A stretch of DNA of 64,000 bases, taken from the NCBI GenBank assembly GCA_963942565.1, contig OZ012701.1, positions 887,212 through 951,211 of the forward strand, written 5' to 3'. The stretch's first letter is position 1; every line of letters starts with the position of its first letter. This document shows positions 21,601-34,700 of this stretch, piece after piece. Position numbers and translations under genes: made by a program. The notes beneath the pieces were generated by a model. That model was not told the DNA's origin and did no database searches. It was given only the letters and a program-made list of their open reading frames with translations. The DNA is from Maea johnstoni (taxonomy: Eukaryota; Annelida; Polychaeta; Spionida; Magelonidae).

Positions 21601-24600
21601 TAATGGGTTTGGAGTTTGTGTTCAGTCATAGCCTTTTAATTTGAATACATTGTTGGCTACATACCGTGGCCAGCTTGCACACAATCCGTATAAGACTCTT
21701 CTGCAGTCCTACATACATGAGTAGAAATGGTGCAAGTTGGATCTGGAAAACGGAAAGGAAGTATTTTATTAAATGACCCTTTGATAATTTGCTCATACTC
21801 CACCTTCCTTTCATCTTTCCGTTAAGTGGCCCATAACCAGGATATGTTAAGGGTTTTTCTAATTAACCCTAACCTTAACAGTCATGGCTAGAGCACATGG
21901 AGAATATTTATTTGACTGTTTATGACACTGAAATATTTTGAAGGTTGTTCATTTTAACCATTCATGGACAGAGCACATTATTTAGTATGAATTTAACCCC
22001 TTTGCCATCATAATTTATTCAATGATTAATTTTTTAAACTATTCATTGCTGAATCACCTTAAATTATTATGGCATTTTACTACGTACATATTGTTTAATG
22101 TGCTTTGCTTGTAGAGAGTCCAGGTATGTAGGGACATCTAGGGTGAGTTTCTCCTGGAACGAAGTTTGGGGCATTGCCAGCATCCTCGGGTGAAGCATAG
22201 ATGTTTGTCTCTTGTTAAGCAGGGAGAAGCAGTGTTTGAGTGTGTGCTTAACTATACCCAGGTAAAGCCAATGCATGGGTGCCACTGGGAAGGCTCTGCA
22301 AAATGAGTAATGAAGATATATTACAATTACATTTAAGTTCAATTGCTGGAGTACATTGTAGGAATTGATAACGGGATGTTGGTGATTGTGGCTATAGCAG
22401 TGCCTGGCCTAATCAGCAGCCTAAACCGAAGAAATTGTCACATAAGGCTTGATCAGCTAATGCTTTGTAAATTGTTGATTTTAAATTACCTTTATCTATG
22501 ATGCTATCAATAATCTTAAAGGCGCCACCTACATTTCCTAATTAACAGTTGTTTTTTACATACGTGTACTATATCATAAACTTCATAGGACGTTATCTTT
22601 GAATGTGTTTATTTGCACTGATAGGCTAAATGTCAACATGCATATTCGTTTTCTTGTTTTTCCTTAATCATAATAGGAATACGTATTTATTTTAAGACAT
22701 TACCTGTATGGGTCTATGATATCTAATAGACCATTGCTGTGGAATTTAATTCCAGTTTTGGTTTGCTCCTTTTTCCTGTCCTCTGGGCTCATATCTTCCA
22801 TGGCTTCCAAAACTTCCTTCAGATGTGGAACAGATCGCAACTCAGCAGTACCAGGGCAGTCACATTTCAATACCTTAAATTAAAACAAAGATGTCATGAG
22901 ATATTTCTCTTAGCTTAGAGTCATAACTAATTCCTATTTGTTACATTAACCATTAACCCTTAAAATGCTAAGGCTACTCTCGCCCAAGGCAAGCTAAGAA
23001 TTTCTTTGATGCAGTACCTGCCTGATTTGAAGTACATTCTAACCTGACTAAGAGACAATGTAAAAGTTGTTATGCTATTTTTACTCTTACTTTAGATTCG
23101 AATTTATTACTATTTGATGCAACATGAATAAATAAATGCATTATTTTTTTAAGTTTCATACATATCTAGTGTTATTGATAGATGTGATATCCATCTCAAT
23201 AAGAATTGCATCCACACTCATGCAACCACCTGAACAAGGCCCACCTGTGAACGACGACTGCATTTTCGCTCTAATGAGTGATCCATTTATACCCAAGTAT
23301 GACAGTTTTCCATCTTGAGGCATAAATTATTGCCCCTCTACTCGCAATGTAATCATTTAATATAAAGAAATGACATACCTTACAGAAGGGGCATGGCAAG
23401 TTGGCCGATGGTCCCATATGGTTTGTCAGTTCCGATACTCCTTTTAAATCCGCAATTACTGCTGCAGTGGATGTCACTGCAGCTACCTCAATTTTCAATT
23501 TAGCATCATATGTTCTAATCAATTTTCTGAAAAGACATAGTGATCCGATTATGTGATACATTGCTACCTGCATAATGTGCATTAATCAAATATTTACTTT
23601 TCATCCACTATACAAACAGTGTAAAATAAATAAGCCAAACATAGTTAAACAAACCTTATCAAAAAAACAAAAACAAATGAATGACTCAGTACCATTGTGT
23701 TAAAGCGATCATGGAAGGGGAATGGCATTTGAAGTATGGTTTTCAGCATTAGCACTTAATTTTTAGCCAGTACCGTTTTGTATTTGAAATTTTTTAAAGT
23801 TCATAACTATTGAAATACATACTCTGGCACAGGTCCCATAGCCTTCACAGCAAGTTCTGTCAAAGGCAGCAGCTTCACTGAGTCAGATGCAGCTAGAAGG
23901 CATACATTTCTGCCTTTCTGTCTAATGGCAATTGGCAATCCAGCTGGTTGACACTGAATGGCATGGACAGGATGCCATCTCCGGGACCTATTTGCTGATG
24001 TATCGTCACTGAATATGTTCATAGGAACTTGGACTACGGGAATTCCCTCATGAAGTTCTTTAGTCCAAGGTGTCTGAAATTTTCCAATTCACATATGAAA
24101 TAAGTACATTTCTATGAAAATGTATTATTATTTATTTCTTTGACAAACCCTCTGTCAGATGTCAAGGCTGGGCATTTATCACTATAACAATCTTAAATTT
24201 ATGTTGTTGAAGATAAGGGTAACGATTATTGTGTGGTCTATGTGTGTCAATGACTCTGAGGGATGCTTATATGCCTAAAATTTAAAAATACATTGACATT
24301 ACAATTAAAGTTGTCAGATCTTGACTTTATGTCTACTTCCCTAAGCCACTGCCACTATGAGTAAAACTGATCATAGATATTAACCCATGTAATGTATTAA
24401 TTAATTTCTAATTAATTACACTACATGCATAAAAATGTATCTGATCACATGTAAGCAAACTATGGAACACACCTGCTCAACATCCAGGTGTCTTGTGTCA
24501 TACTCTGTGATGTCATTGAAACTTACGGATGCCGATTCGTCTGTCTTTGAAAGCCGACTGAATGCAAAAGAAATTATTAGGCCAATTAAGTCATTCAAAT

Positions 24601-27600
24601 TTATTTGGATTCAAGCATTGCTATCATATTGCAAACACTGATCATAAGATAGCTCACGAAACATACCCAAGCAGTACGTATTCTGGCATAAATCAAGTAA
24701 CTTAATCTTTCTGATCTACTCTATAGTAATTTCATTTAACTGCAACCACTGATCTTACAATAACTAAGAAACATAGGCAAGCATTACATATCCTGGCATA
24801 AATCAAATAACTCAGGCTGGCTGGTCTACTCTCAAATAATTTCATTTAACTAAGTTAGCTTTTTTTGCATTTGTTTTGCATTTGACTGAGTGTTTACAAT
24901 AGAGAATATTAGCAAGAAGTAATACTACCTTCCAACTTGCCGGTAGAGGGAGAGTTCCACCATCATTGCCTGTTTCTGTAATGTAATATCAGGACCTGTG
25001 ATCATGCTGCTAACTTGCACTTGATAAGCTACTTGAATCTCAAAAAATACAGATTTATCAATGTTCAGCTTTCTTGCAATGCCCTTTAGGTGGATAGTGC
25101 AAAATATGATCCTTATGGCTATTTACTTATTTGAAGGCATAGTGAAATCATCCATTAATTACCACTTCAAGATCAATGCTTTTAAGGAATCGGAAAGATG
25201 ACACTCATGCATATACTTTTTATGTGTAGTGGTGCAGTTTTTTTGAATCAATGACGTAATTACCTCAGGTTATCAATTCATGGTTACTAAAAACACCTTG
25301 GCATATGAGGCTGTGTAATAATGGAATGGAACTATTTTAAAGATACTTTTGAGAAAAAATTATTATTGAGTGTAGGTTTGTAGGAATGCAATTGTCACCT
25401 AAAGTTTCTTTATTTGATGTTCGAAGTCTCACATGTTAATGAAATGGAAGTAAGAAATTAATTGTACTTACTGTTCCATTGAAATTAATTATTTGTCCTA
25501 TCCTATGTCCATGTCTCACCCACATACCCACATAGAAGTTATTCACACCATTGCCTGCCCAAGGAAAAGTTATGTCCCTCCATAGCTTCCCATCTGCCTG
25601 CTCTGCGAGATAATTTTCATTCCTTGGATATCTATATGGATATGGATTTGGTTAAAAAGTAAATAGTTATAAACAACAATAATGTAACACTCAAAGTTAG
25701 CACTAATTCACATTCTTCTTTTCACTATAAAGCATTCACATGGATACTAACAAAGGGTCATTCCAGAGTAATATATTTATCTATCCCTAGAACATTCACC
25801 TTTACCCTCATCATCATGATAATATTTATTGTTAGGGTATCCCAAGTAGTCTCCCCGGTCAATATGATTGAAATTTATCTGCATTTGTTTTTTTATGAGA
25901 ATAAAATGGGAACATTATTTGTCCAAGGAACTTGGTCATGAACCGCATGTTATCATAATGTACTGAGTTGCATAATTTCCATATTTGTTAAATCAGTAAT
26001 TTATTTAGGCCTATTTTATTCAGACCAATCACAATAGACTATATTGTACAGAAACATGAACAAATACCTTATCAATTGTTCCGAAGTCTGTGGATTTGAC
26101 AGATGTAGTGCTGCTAACCAGTTTGGGTTTATCATGTGAAATGGATTTCCATCTATGTCATTTCCCTATTAAAAAGAGGTTGTTATTAAAGACAAATCAA
26201 AACATCATTTGCTAAATGACTCACCTTCTTTGTCATTTTCTGCACTAGATGGCATGCTTTCAAATTTCTGCACAATATTTTTATACATGAATCATAGGCA
26301 AATCATTTCCAGTAGGCAATGTGCACAATTATATAATTTCAGCTTATTTTAAATTTCTAAATCACTGATGTAACCACAAATTATTAGAATATTAAATATA
26401 TCAAATTAAAAGTAGACAATGACCTCATTGCGTTTGTTTGATAAATGTGTAAATATAATACATACCTTTATGATAGCTTTATCGTCAGGATCATTATGGA
26501 GTTTGAATGTTTTTAAGTGATTCATGGATGGCACACCTGGAACTCCAATTTCCCTCAACATGAATAGCACAAATTCCATTAGGCTGTATGACTGTATAAG
26601 TATAAGATTATGGTAATTAATTAAGTTGTCATGCCAACAGTTAAATAAAAGATGTCATTGCATGTCTCCATTCCTATCATATTATCATGTGCTATATACC
26701 AAAATGTAGGGGGAGGAATTCCTTATAACTTTCTAATTACATTCTATAACATATTATTGATAGTTGTTCACTTTATTATCAATAAACCCACATTTGGCTC
26801 TTTTTCTTTGTTTATTTTAAAAACTTGTTGTGTTAAAATTTTGGAATTAGGCAATTCTGTCACCAATCTATGACCTGATACACTAGAAAGGTAAGTTGCA
26901 GAGCAGCAAGAAAAATTTCTGCCTCATGGGGTGTAATTTGGCCTCAGTAGCTATCATTTAAGTCAGGCATATAGTGTTAAATTGTCATATTTCATGGAAA
27001 TACACAATTTTCTTCAATGTTAGGTGATCTATAGCTATGAATGGAAAACTGTATGGTAGCATGCCTCTGGAAATGATAAGAACATATCTTAAGGAGTAAT
27101 TAGGCATAACATCAGCTTGTACAGACAGTTTCTTCTTTAAATCAAAGCACTTGCCAGGTGATCTGGCATACTATATAATGGTAAATTAGGTTTACAGTCA
27201 TAAGGCAGCCATTTTGATTTTGATTTTAATGTTCTATGTACCAAATTGTTGGGAATTCCATTTTCTATGACATTCTAAATACATTCTATAACATATTATG
27301 GATGGTTGTTGACTTCTTTTATCAAGAAAACCATATTTGGCTCTTTTTCGTTGTTTATTTTAAAAACTTGTCGTGTCAAAATTTTGGAATTAGGCAATTC
27401 TGTCACCAATCTATGACCTGATACACTAGAAAGGCAAGTTGCAGAGCAGCAAGAAAAATTTCTGCCTCATGGGGTGTAATTTGGCCTCAGTAGCTGTCAT
27501 TTAAGTCAGGCATATAGTGTTAAATTGTCATATTTCATGGAAATACACAATTTTCTTCAATGTTAGGTGATCTATAGCTATGAATGGAAAACTGTATGGT

Positions 27601-30600
27601 AGCATGCCTCTGGAAATGATAAGAACATATCATAAGGAGTAATTAGGCATAATATCAGCTTGTACAGACAGTTTCTTCTTTAAATCAAAGCACTTGCCAG
27701 GTGATCTGGCATACTATATAATGGTAAATTAGGTTTACAGTTATAAGGCAGCCATTTTGATTTTGATTTTAATGTTCTATGTACCAAATTGTTGGGAATT
27801 CCATTTTCTATGACATTCTAAATAGATTCTATAACATATTATGGATGGTTGTTGACTTCTTTTATCAAGAAACCCATATTTGGCTCTTTTTCATTGTTTA
27901 TTTTAAAAACTTGTCGTGTCAAAATTCTAGATTTAGGCAATTCTGTCACCAATCTATGACCTGATACACTAGAAAGGCAAGTTGCAGAGCAGCAAGAAAA
28001 ATTTCTGCCTCATGGGGTGTAATTTAGCCTCAGTAGCTATCATTTAAGTCAGGCATATAGTGTTAAATTGTCATATTTCATGGAAATACACAATTTTCTT
28101 CAATGTTAGGTGATCTATAGCTATGAATGGAAAACTGTATGGTAGCATGCCTCTGGAAATGATAAGAACATATCATAAGGAGTAATTAGGCATAATATCA
28201 GCTTGTACAGACAGTTTCTTCTTAAAATCAAAGCACTTGCCAGGTGATCTGGCATACTATATAATGGTAAATTATGGTTTACAATCATAAGGCAGCCATT
28301 TTGATTTTGATTTTAATGTTCTATGTACCAAATTGTTAAGAATTCCATTTTCTATAACATTCTAATTACATTCTATAACATATTATTGATAGTTGTTCAC
28401 TTCATTATCAAGAAACCCATATTTGGCTCTTTTTCATTGTTTATTTTAAAAACTTGTCGTGTCAAAATTCTAGATTTAGGCAATTCTGTCACCAATCTAT
28501 GACCTGATACACTAGAAAGGCAAGTTGCAGAGCAGCAAGAAAAAATTCTGCCTCCTGGTGTGTAATTTGGCCTCAGTAGCTATCATTGAAGTCAGGCATA
28601 TATTGTTGAATTGTCATATTTTCAGGATTTTTTCCAAAAATATATAATTGACACTTAATGAATGAAACATACCACGGGATGTGTTCTACTCCGCTTCATA
28701 ATATATAGCAGCATGAAGAGCTTGCTTGGGAAGGGATACCATGCACCAGGTAGGCTGTCATCAAGCTCTTGAAAAAGGCAAATAAGTGCGCATAAGTAAA
28801 ATGTCAAAAATGAAAGTTCGATTTACAGTGCACAACAGTAAACACTGCCAATACTTTACTTTACAATCATACTCTCAATTAAAGCCCCATTTACACATAT
28901 CGGCAAGATAATTGCCAATCAAATTATCCATATTATTGAATGCAGGGTCTTAGCCAGGATTAATCAAGTGAAAATTGATAATTTGAAATTCTTAATAGTA
29001 ATTACTTTGCCTGTCCAAAAAGGAGGTTTTCAGGAAACTGCCTGTCCAAAAGGCATTTCATGTAATCCATTTTTATAAAAATGATATGATTAACAGCTGA
29101 TATCCATCTCAAATATCTTAAACTACCTGAGTTCAATATGCAGTCCTCATCAGGAAGTTCAATGTCACCACCATCAACATCCATAGGCTCATCTGACTCA
29201 TCTGAGAATAAAAATACTAGTCAGGGACCATACATATAATACATCAGACCTAAGAGTAGGTATAGTGTAGAAATTTGCAATTTGTGTGCCTAGGCTCACA
29301 TATTCTAGTTGAAAATTCTATGTCCATATAATATTGAAAATGCTGCTGGTCACTAATTTGGCCAATTAGAAATTGATACCATAAAAAATACAGGAAAAAT
29401 AACTGAAGCCCTGACACATAGATTACTCAGCAAGAGCTGTCAAATGAATACAAACATGACACCTGGTTTAGCTGGTTTTCAAAAATCTGTCAGTCATTAC
29501 ATGCTTTGGACCAAAATAACATTAGCTTTTGAATGATTAAAGTGAGATTTACTAGCATGGTCGGATGCTTGAGATTGCAGAGGTCCATCATGATCTACAT
29601 GTTGGTCGGCTGCTTGTACATCTTCATCTGAAATTTAAAAAAATGAATAAAATGACAAAAACAAACTGGGGAGTTCTGTCAGGTGACCCATGCCCATTGA
29701 AATCAATGGTGAAAAATTAGCAATTCTCGATTCCATTTATTATATGTTTATAAGTACTTTTTTAAAAATTCCTTCGGGTGCTTTGAAGACAACATGTGTA
29801 AGTTTATTTTTTTTTAAATCCCAAGAAAATCGAGGCTTTTTTGAACTCACAATCAAACTTTTACTTCCAAAGTTGTGTGAACAATAACACTAGGTAGTTC
29901 TGTCACATTGACCTAAATGGCGAAAAACTATAGATTCTCGATCTAATTTTATAGATGTTTATGATTCGTTTTCAAAAGAACCCTTCATGTGCTTAAAAGA
30001 GAACATGTGTAAGTTTATTTTAAAAAAAGTCCCAAGAAAATCGAAGCACATTTGAACTCACAATCGCACTTTTACTTCCAATGTTGTGAAAGTAAAATGA
30101 GGGAGCTCTGTCACATTGACCTCAATGGCGAAAAACTCGAGATTCTCGATCTCATTTATTATATGTTTATAAGTAGTTTTAAAAAAATTCCTTCGGGTGC
30201 TTTAAAGACAACATGTGTAAGTTTATTTTAAAAAAATTCCCAAGAAAATCGAGGCACTTTTGAACTCACAATCGAACTTTTACTTCCAAAGTTGTGTGAA
30301 CTATAACACTAGGGAGTTCTGTCACATTGACCTCAATGGCGAAAAACTCGCGATTCTCGATCTCATTTATTATATGTTTATAAGCAGTTTTAAAGAAATT
30401 CCTTCGGGTGCTTTGAAGACAACATGTGTAAGTTTATTTTAAAAAAAATCCCAAGAAAATCGAGGCACTTTTGAACTCACAATCAAACTTTTACTTCCAA
30501 AGTTTTGTGAACTATAACACTAGGGAGTTCTGTCACATTGACCTCAATGGCGAAAAACTCGCGATTCTCGATCTCATTTATTATATGTTTATAAGTAGTT

Positions 30601-31151
30601 TTAAAGAAATTCCTTCGGGTGCTTTAAAGACAACATGTGTAAGTTTATTTTAAAAAAAATCCCAAGAAAATCGAGGCACTTTTGAACTCACAATCGAACT
30701 TTTACTTCCAAAGTTGAGTGAACTATAACACTAGGGAGTTCTGTCACATTGACCTCAATGGCGAAAAACTCGCGATTCTCGATCTCATTTATTATATGTT
30801 TATAAGCAGTTTTAAAGAAATTCCTTCAGGTGCTTTGAAGACAACACGTGTAAGTTTATTTTAAAAAAAATCCCAAGAAAATCGAAGCACATTTGAACTC
30901 ACAATCACAATTTTACTAATGTAAACAATAACACTCTAGAGGGAGTTCTGTCAAGTGACCAATGCCCATTTAAATCAATGACGTTTCTGCACTTTAATAC
31001 CTTCAACTTCAACTTCCATCCCTGTCTGCAGTTGGAGAGAATCATACAGGACCATCATTTTGTGTTTCTTTCCACCATAATGGATATCAAGCTTGGCATT
31101 TCGATTTGTTGTGAAGTTACACAACTTACATCTAAAGTTATACAGCTCCAT
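18628..31151 (-). CDS. Plavaka-like CACTA transposase, 19 exons, 907 aa
   Basis: Catalyses excision and integration of the element by DDE chemistry. Exons, in order: 31151-31001, 29627-29553, 29201-29127, 28767-28673, 26591-26466, 26165-26068, 25631-25472, 25038-24929, 24557-24473, 24073-23823, 23526-23379, 22873-22704, 22295-22088, 21742-21665, 21285-21139, 20863-20667, 20134-20014, 19384-19304, 18975-18628. All borders are GT-AG, the phases agree, and the total of 2,724 nt ends in TAA. Residues 8-30 form a C2H2 finger (C8, C11, H24, H30). Residues 50-100 are acidic linker. IFSDDTSANRSRRWH holds D348/D349; D435 lies in ADLKGVSELTNHMG, followed by CPFC; MHWLYLGIVKH is at 522-532; TEDNFEKSHGALR (E674/E678) should supply the third acid. 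The start is the first ATG before the finger. The divergent second gene shares its 5' region. The fold and branch are inferred from motifs. Confidence 0.88.
20667..20863 (-). other. Transposase exon 16: third catalytic acid
   Basis: Encodes GPCAGVTEDNFEKSHGALR, then RDTVLQYIEEEMLLHILEGG. The TE-xx-FE-xx-xG-xx-R block is the final catalytic region in Plavaka-like proteins. E674 or E678 is the likely third acid. Confidence 0.75.
22088..22295 (-). other. Transposase exon 13: MHWLYLGIVKH motif
   Basis: Begins RAFPVAPMHWLYLGIVKHTL. The P-x-MH-x-LYLG-x-VK pattern is a strongly conserved block of CACTA-type transposases that follows the second catalytic aspartate. The donor is GTACGT. Confidence 0.78.
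23379..23526 (-). other. Transposase exon 11: second catalytic aspartate and CPFC
   Basis: Encodes VIADLKGVSELTNHMG and then LPCPFCK. The D-xxxx-EL-xxH-xG block, followed about 10 residues later by a C-x2-C pair, is the second catalytic region of this superfamily. D435 is the candidate ligand. Confidence 0.78.
23823..24073 (-). other. Transposase exon 10: first catalytic aspartate
   Basis: Encodes IFSDDTSANRSRRWH and, further on, LPIAIRQKGRNVCLLAASD. The DDTSxNxSxxW signature, and the downstream hydrophobic stretch with a Ser near its end, match the first catalytic block of Plavaka-type transposases as I know them. D348 or D349 is the likely metal ligand. Confidence 0.78.
26690..28620. repeat. 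543-bp tandem array, about 3.5 copies, in transposase intron 4
   Basis: The landmark GATACACTAGAAAGG falls at 26877, 27420, 27963 and 28506, an exact 543-bp period. Neighbouring copies differ at only a few positions per hundred; the first and last partial copies are more divergent. The array fills most of the 2.1-kb intron between exons 5 (26466-26591) and 4 (28673-28767). Open stretches of about 60 codons in the plus strand are just the repeat read in frame. Confidence 0.93.
28943..29065. mobile_element. MITE family E fragment in transposase intron 3
   Basis: Starts GGGTCTTAGCCAGGAT and contains CTGCCTGTCCAAAAGG, both hallmarks of family E copies elsewhere (6691-7002, 45320-45405). It is degraded and nested in the giant element. 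Confidence 0.6.
29338..29541 (-). mobile_element. Degraded MITE family A copy in transposase intron 2
   Basis: Shows the family order GCTGCTGGTCACTAATTTGGCC, CTGAAGCCCTGACACAT, AATACAAACATGACA and GCTTTGGACCAAAAT. Its TTAA ends are no longer clear. It is more diverged than most copies outside the giant element. Confidence 0.65.
29665..30960. repeat. 211-bp tandem array, about 6 copies, in transposase intron 1
   Basis: The landmark GAGTTCTGTCACATTGACCT recurs about every 211 bp (near 30104, 30315, 30526 and 30737), with outer copies at 29671 and 30948. Inner copies are nearly identical. Both outer copies carry a different tail (TCAxGTGACCxATGCCCATT), so the array has matching edges, as if bounded by an older unit type. 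In-frame runs of about 60 codons are array artefacts. Confidence 0.92.
31001..31151 (-). other. Transposase exon 1: start codon and C2H2 zinc finger
   Basis: ATG on the minus strand at 31151-31149, then C-x2-C-x12-H-x5-H spacing (residues 8, 11, 24, 30). Such N-terminal fingers often bind the element's own ends. The donor is GTATTA after a GAAG. Phase 1 continues into exon 2. Confidence 0.8.
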
Positions 31152-31785
31152 AATTGATGATTGTTTAACCTAACAACAGGGTCAAAGGTCAGGCAGGCCA
31201 GTTTGCACTGAAGTGCCCTTGACTGAAATTACTACATAGATTTTGTTATATTACAAAAACTTACTGTTATCAAATGACAATGCAAAGCAGAGTACCAATT
31301 TTAATCAACTAAACCTCATACTGCAAAATATAATACTATTATGACAATAGACAAGTGAAAATGGTATGATGTGAAAGAACTACATTTTGGTGTATTGAAA
31401 CAAAGTTAAGTAAACAGAGTAAAGTGGCTGAAGTAGGCGTTCCAGCTGTTGCAGACTGAATGAATCAGAACTTTCAAGGCCTTCTTACTACAATACTATG
31501 GAAATGTCGGAAATTGAAGTTAGTTAAGTATAAATTTCGTTTATGTACAGGTTTTCTCTCTTTAAAAGTGCGAAAATGATGAATATGGAAGTAAAACTAA
31601 TCTAGAAACTAAGATATATCTTTCTTTGAAAATAAGTGAGCTGTACAGTATTGCAATCAATTGTGATATTTGTGTTTATGTTATATATATATATATATAT
31701 ATATAATGAAAATGTAAGGAAAAGTAATTTATGAGCTGAACTACGTCTAGTTTTGGAAATATCTGAGCTGTACAATAGTGAAATT
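31152..31785. promoter_or_regulatory. Divergent intergenic region between the two transposon genes
   Basis: The 634 bp between the two inferred start codons must hold both promoters if the start assignments are right. It includes a short TA run at 31683-31704 and an AT-rich stretch. I see no defined TATA box or motif shared with the subterminal arrays. Confidence 0.5.
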
Positions 31786-34700
31786 ATGGACGGTAGAACA
31801 GCAGATGCCACTTTTCCAATTGTGATATATATGATCTAGCTTGCAAACATATAACAAATGCAATCCAAATAAGTAAGATTTGTATAATTTATAATAGTGT
31901 TTTGAACCACATACATAATCCATATAGTTTTATTTGCACATCTTTTAATGGCACCTTCTGCAAAGGTGCCATATATATCATAATATAAAACTATTCATTT
32001 TTCATCTTTCAAATAATGTAGAATTCAAGTCAGGAGTCTCAGGATTTGTTTCCCTCCCAAGACGAGCAGCCTGTGAATTGTAGCAGAGCCGCACAAGGAG
32101 GTAAATACATAAAACCAAAGGTTTACACTATCATGAACCTTTGATAAAACGCAATAGCGATTGAATGTCATTAAATGTTTTTTCAATAAATGAATTAGAA
32201 TAGATGTGTCAATAGAATTTAAATATTCTACTTAAAATATGTATGCTATGAGAATTTGGGTTGTTTGAACAGAGGCATATTGTAATTTTTTATGTTAATA
32301 TTTTGTATGGATAATTTCCTTATGCATCAATATAGCATTACATTTATTTGCACATATTTCAATGGCGCCATCATCTAATTTTTAAGTTTGACTACAACAA
32401 AATAAAAATTCACTGAATTGCATCTTGATGAAGAGTAATTTAATTTTCCTCATAGATTTATTCAATAGATGAAGGAAAGAAATACATGTACAGAAATTTA
32501 AAAAAAAACCCCAGTTACCATTCATTTCAGGAAATGGAGGTGGTAACCATAGCAGAGGTACTCCTAACATTGCCAGTGCTGCACAAGGAGGTAAATATTA
32601 AGCTTTCTCAAAATTATATCAATTATAATTAAAGCTAATCGTTAGAACCGCCATGAACTTAAATCATCCGAAGATAGGCCTTTGCATGGGTCAATTTTAA
32701 TGCGGTTTAGATTTATAGAACCGCCACAATCTCTTCTACATGCTTCTCAATTCGCTTTCAAATCTGTTTAGAAATAAAGATTTTGCGACAGGTTGAAATC
32801 GTTGTACTTTTTATGCTAATTTTTTTCACTCAACTACAATGCTAACCTATGATAAACTTGAACTTAAATCATCCGAGAATAGGCTTTTCCGTGGATCAAT
32901 TTTAATGCGGTTTAGATGGTTAGAACCGCCACGATCTCTTCTACATGCTTCTCAATTCGCTTTCAAATCTGTTAAGAAATAAAGATTTTGCGACAGGTTG
33001 AAATCGTTGTAATTTTTATGCTAATTTTTTTCGCTCAATCACAATGCTAACCTACGATCAACATGAACTTAAATCATACGACTATACGCCTATCCGTGGA
33101 TGGATTTCAATGCGGTTTAAATCGTTAGAACCGCCACAATTTCTACTACATACTTCTTGATTCGATTTCAAATCTGTTTAGAAATAAAGATTTTGCGACA
33201 GGTTGAAATCGTTGTACTTTTTATGCTAATTTTTTTCGCTCAATCACAATGCTAACCTATAATAAACTTGAACTTAAATCATCCGAGAATAGGCTTTTCC
33301 ATGGGTCAATTTTAATGCGGTTTAGATGGTTAGAAACGCCACGATTTCTTCTACATGCTTCCCAATTCGCTTTCAAATCTGTTCAGAAATAAAGATTTTG
33401 CGACAGGTTGAAATCGTTGTAATTTTTATGCTAATTTTTTTCGCTCAATCACAATGCTAACCTATGATCAACATGAACTTAAATCATCGGGACTATACGC
33501 CTATCCGTGGGTTGATTTCAATGCGTTTTAAATCGTTAGAACCGCCACAATTTCTACTACATGCTTCTTGATTCGATTTCAAATATGTTTAGAAATAAAG
33601 ATTTTGCGACAGGTTGAAATCGTTGTACTTTTTATGCTAATTTTTTTCGCTTAACTACAATGCTAACCTATGATAAACTTGAACTAAAATCATCCGAGAA
33701 TAGGCATTTCCGTGGGTCAATTTTAATGCGGTTTAGATGGTTAGAACCGCCACGATCTCTTCTACATGCTTCTCAATTTGCTTTCAAATCTGTTAAGGAA
33801 TAAAGATTTTGCGACAGGTTGAAATCGTTGTAATTTTTATGCTAATTTTTTTCGCTCAATCACAATGCTAACCTACGATCAACATGAACTTAAATCATAC
33901 GACTATACGCCTATCCGTGGATCGATTTCAATGCGGTTTAAATCATTAGAACCGCCACAATTTCTACTACATGCTTCTTGATTCGATTTCAAATCTGTTT
34001 AGAAATAAAGATTTTGCGACAGGTTGAAATCGTTGTAATTTTTATGTTAATTTTTTTCGCTCAACTACAATGCTAACCTATGATAAACTTGAACTTAAAT
34101 TATCCAAGAATAGGCCTTTCCGTGTGTCAATTTTAATGCGGTTTAGATGGTTAGAACCGCCACGATCTCTTCTACATGCTTCTCAATTCGCTTTCAAATC
34201 TGTTTAGAAATAAAGATTTTGCGACAGGTTGAAATCGTTGTACTTTTTATGCTAATTTTTTTCGCTCAACTACAATGCTAACCTATGATAAACTTGAACT
34301 TAAATCATCCGAGAATAGGCTTTTCCAGGGGTCAATTTTAATGCGGTTTAGATGGTTAGAAACGCCACGAATTCTTCTACATGCTTCCCAATTCGCTTTC
34401 AAATCTGTTCAGAAATAAAGATTTTGCGACAGGTTGAAATTGTTGTAATTTTTATGCCAATTTCTTTCGCTCGATCATAATGCTAACCTATGATCAACAT
34501 GAACATAAATCATCCGAAGATAGGCCTTTCCGCGGATCAATTTCAATGTGGTTTAGATTGTTAAAACCGCCACAATTTCTTCTACATGCTTCTCAATTAA
34601 TTTTCAAATCTTGGTAATTTTAATGCCAATTACCGCTCAATCTATGCTATCTTTTGGTCAGTATGAAAAACAACCTCCGAAACTACACTTATTATGTAAT

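Noticed and set aside
27236-27964. Repeated ~61-codon frames beginning MYQIVGNSIF
   Set aside because: They recur with the 543-bp array in an intron and lie antisense to the transposase; the frame is a by-product of the repeat.
30260-30653. Repeated ~60-codon frames beginning MNSQSNFYFQ
   Set aside because: They are units of the 211-bp intronic array, not genes.
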